From NCBI GenBank assembly GCA_031277235.1, contig JAITMT010000194.1, forward strand, positions 1-6,896: a DNA stretch of 6,896 bases, read 5' to 3'. The translations under genes were made by a program, and so were the position numbers. Positions 5,384-6,896 of the stretch are shown here, piece by piece (positions within the stretch are counted from its first letter, which is position 1; every line of letters starts with the position of its first letter). The notes beneath the pieces are model-generated. The model was not told the DNA's origin. It saw only the letters and a program-made list of their open reading frames with translations, and ran no database searches. Origin of the DNA: Tannerella sp. (lineage in GTDB: Bacteria > Bacteroidota > Bacteroidia > Bacteroidales > Tannerellaceae).

Positions 5384-5503
5384 TTTATCCCTTCACCCGT
5401 TTTCCCCTTTATCCCTTCACCCGTTTTCCCGTTTATCCCTTCACCCGTTTTCCCGTTCATCCCTTCACCCGTTTTCCCGTTCATCCCTTCTCCCGTTCTC
5501 CCG
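5384..5503. repeat. 24-bp minisatellite, five tandem copies, minus strand G-quadruplex-prone
   Basis: The unit TTTATCCCTTCACCCG followed by TTTTCCC(C/G) is repeated five times with few changes (TTTA or TTCA start; one TTCTCCC variant in the last copy). A partial copy, TTTATTCC, follows. The minus strand has three GGG runs per unit separated by 4 to 6 bases, about 15 in all, which fits the G3N1-7 pattern for G-quadruplexes. The period is a multiple of three, so the + strand stays open and encodes a SLHPFSR-type repeat, but there is no start context and I regard it as non-coding. It ends about 70 bases before the aqpZ promoter. Confidence 0.85.
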
Positions 5504-5573
5504 TTTATTCCGATAAAAGGTATATTTTTTAACATATATAGATTTGTATAGATCCGTTCTATAAAAGAATGGA

Positions 5574-5581
5574 TACTTTTG
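5574..5581 (+). promoter_or_regulatory. -7 box of aqpZ
   Basis: TACTTTTG matches TAnnTTTG and lies 23 bases before the chosen ATG at 5605. It falls between the upstream in-frame ATG at 5569 and the real start, which argues against using the upstream ATG. Confidence 0.5.
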
Positions 5582-5604
5582 CCCCCGGATTTAAATTAAT
5601 TAAT

Positions 5605-6327
5605 ATGAAAAAATACATTGCAGAATTAGTTGGGACTATGATATTAGTTCTTATGGGATGTGGGAGCGCCATTTTTAATTTCGGTGTGGGAACGACGGCT
5701 CAAGTGCTCACCGTAGCATTCGGGTTCGGTCTGTCGGTCGTTGCGATGGCATACGCCATTGGCGGCGTGTCGGGTTGCCATATCAATCCCGCCATCACGT
5801 TCGGCGCGCTTCTTTCGGGGAGAATCAGCGGCAAGGATGCAGGAATGTACATGCTGTTCCAGGTGCTTGGAGCCATATTGGGTTCGCTCATTCTTTTCGC
5901 CATCGTTACAAACATTGACACTTCCAATGCCTCTTACATTGCCCAGGGCGGTCAATTCGCTACCCAAACGGGTGCTAACGCTACGCAACCGGGTGTAAGC
6001 GTCGCAGGCGGCTTAATCGCTGAAATCGTGTTCACGTTTGTTTTCGTACTGGTGGTTTTGGGAACGACCGACGGAAAGAAAGGCGCAGGTGCATTTGCAG
6101 GCTTGGCAATCGGTTTGTCGCTGGTGCTGGTGCACATCGTTTGTATTCCCTTGACGGGAACATCGGTGAATCCGGCGCGCAGTATCGGACCGGCAATTCT
6201 TGAAGCCATATACGGAAATATGGGCGCATTGAAACAGTTGTGGATATTCATCGTCGGACCCCTCGCAGGAGGTGCTCTGGCAGCAGGTGCATGGAGTGTA
6301 ATATCTTCCAGAAATGGAAATGAGTAG
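5605..6327 (+). CDS. aqpZ: Aquaporin Z, water channel (240 aa)
   Basis: An inner-membrane tetrameric channel for passive water flow. The start at 5605 gives MKKYIAELVGT, which aligns with the N-terminus of known AqpZ; the in-frame ATG 36 bases upstream precedes the -7 box. Six hydrophobic helices are visible. The two half-helix motifs are present: HINPA (N61-A63) and SVNPARS (N189-A191). The selectivity filter residues match the E. coli water channel: Phe41, His177, Thr186 and Arg192. That favours water over glycerol. Cys58 stands three residues before the first NPA Asn, where mammalian AQP1 has Ala73. Length is normal for the family. The gene is monocistronic, with its own promoter and terminator. 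Confidence 0.95.
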   Translation: MKKYIAELVGTMILVLMGCGSAIFNFGVGTTAQVLTVAFGFGLSVVAMAYAIGGVSGCHINPAITFGALLSGRISGKDAGMYMLFQVLGAILGSLILFAIVTNIDTSNASYIAQGGQFATQTGANATQPGVSVAGGLIAEIVFTFVFVLVVLGTTDGKKGAGAFAGLAIGLSLVLVHIVCIPLTGTSVNPARSIGPAILEAIYGNMGALKQLWIFIVGPLAGGALAAGAWSVISSRNGNE

Positions 6328-6367
6328 ATTTTTAGTAATAGTATATTTTTGATTAGATTTTATGAAA

Positions 6368-6396
6368 GGTTGCACCCTCCCCGTGCAGCCTTTTTT
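6368..6396 (+). terminator. Intrinsic terminator of aqpZ
   Basis: GGTTGCAC pairs with GTGCAGCC (one T-G wobble) around a 7-base loop and is followed by six T. It lies 41 bases after the aqpZ stop. Confidence 0.85.
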
Positions 6397-6594
6397 GTGC
6401 TGTCATGTTGATTCTAACCTGCATGTCTGCTTTTACGGTTTTATCCTGCAAATCACGGTTTCATAGGTATATGAGAGCATATAACACTGTAATACGGCAT
6501 TTTTGGTGTTCTTTCCGGATAGGCGGGTCCTTCCGTACAATAAAAATTAAAAATATGTTGTCTCCGGATTTTTTTGACCGAAATAGGCAGGAAA

Positions 6595-6616
6595 ACGGAA
6601 ATATTCCGTAACTTTG
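6595..6616 (+). promoter_or_regulatory. valS promoter -7 box with overlapping inverted repeat
   Basis: TAACTTTG (6609-6616) fits TAnnTTTG and leaves a leader of roughly 35 bases before the valS ATG. An inverted repeat ACGGAA-ATA-TTCCGT (6595-6609) abuts and overlaps its first base and could be an operator. Apart from this and the aqpZ terminator, the 331-base gap between aqpZ and valS shows no feature. Confidence 0.45.
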
Positions 6617-6658
6617 CAGAATATTTTGATAAAAACATAACGCATTATTTGAGAATAG

Positions 6659-6896
6659 ATGGAACTTTCGAGTAAATACGATCCTACCGAGATAGAAGCC
6701 AAGTGGTATCAATACTGGCTTGACAACAATTTTTTTCATTCCGAGCCGGATGAACGCGAACCTTATACGATCGTCAGTCCGCCGCCCAACGTAACCGGCG
6801 TATTGCACATGGGGCACATGCTCAACAATACGATACAGGATATTCTGGTTCGGCGCGCGCGCATGCAAGGCAAAAACGCCTGCTGGGTGCCGGGAA
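6659..6896 (+). CDS. valS: Valine--tRNA ligase, N-terminal 79 residues (3' end outside window)
   Basis: Cytoplasmic class I aminoacyl-tRNA synthetase that charges tRNA-Val with valine using ATP. The visible part starts MELSSKYDPTEIEAKWYQYW, the usual opening of bacterial ValS. It continues with PYTIVSPPPNVTGVLHMGHM, which holds the class I HIGH motif as HMGH at residues 52-55, then LNNTIQDILVRRARMQG and CWVPG. The PPPNVTG.LH.GH form points to ValS rather than IleS or LeuS. The ATG at 6659 is the natural start, placed after a -7 box. The editing domain and KMSKS lie beyond the window. No T-box leader is visible. Confidence 0.95.
   Translation, partial: MELSSKYDPTEIEAKWYQYWLDNNFFHSEPDEREPYTIVSPPPNVTGVLHMGHMLNNTIQDILVRRARMQGKNACWVPG

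Noticed and set aside
5246..5503. CRISPR array
   Set aside because: The units are directly tandem without unique spacers, and no cas genes are present.
5226..5516. Repetitive + strand ORF encoding SLHPFSR repeats
   Set aside because: It exists only because the 24-bp unit is a multiple of three. The composition is that of a minisatellite, with no signal peptide or start context.
5569..5604. Upstream in-frame ATG for aqpZ
   Set aside because: It precedes the -7 box and adds 12 residues not seen at the N-terminus of AqpZ proteins.
6405..6611. ORFs on both strands between aqpZ and valS
   Set aside because: No recognisable domains and unlike real proteins in composition; the region holds the aqpZ terminator, and the valS promoter overlaps the end of the + strand ORF.

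Overview
The window looks like chromosomal DNA of a member of the Bacteroidota, probably order Bacteroidales. The evidence is the TAnnTTTG-type -7 promoter boxes, starts without Shine-Dalgarno sequences, a CTnDOT-like tyrosine integrase with its RhuM-like partner, a Bacteroidetes-type DUF493 protein, and AT-rich intergenic DNA with short hairpin repeats.

Left third (1-2134, + strand): a tandem array of related lipoproteins with a YwqK/MORN-like core. There is one C-terminal end and two complete genes. Each is followed or preceded by a short leftover of a second gene, the 3' end of a zincin metallopeptidase reading RYTYEDGKTDNIMDYSH...HWQW. The oldest-looking leftover (1922-2098) still shows a ruined HExxHxxGxxH site (HESGYAL-stop-LPHTF) upstream of the MDY Met-turn. 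The order toxin tail, immunity gene, toxin tail, immunity gene is what an array of orphan immunity genes from a polymorphic toxin locus would leave. The complete genes are the likely immunity proteins, and the stubs are the tails of the metallopeptidase toxins they once neutralised.

Middle (2135-4654): a convergent gap with an unidentified coding remnant, then a leftward two-gene unit of a tyrosine recombinase (507 aa) and a small RhuM-like protein. A 350-base leader follows, with repeated GGACAA boxes and a perfect 15-bp hairpin. An immunity array beside a tyrosine recombinase resembles the recombinase-associated acquired interbacterial defence (rAID) clusters of Bacteroidales. That link is inferred from layout, not shown.

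Right part (4655-6896): ordinary genome genes on the + strand, namely a DUF493 protein, aquaporin Z and the start of valyl-tRNA synthetase. The gap between the DUF493 gene and aqpZ is rich in structure. It holds a possible leftward small RNA with its own -7 box, a double hairpin, an 8-bp repeat and five tandem copies of a 24-bp minisatellite whose minus strand carries regular GGG runs. aqpZ ends in a clear intrinsic terminator, and valS has its own promoter.
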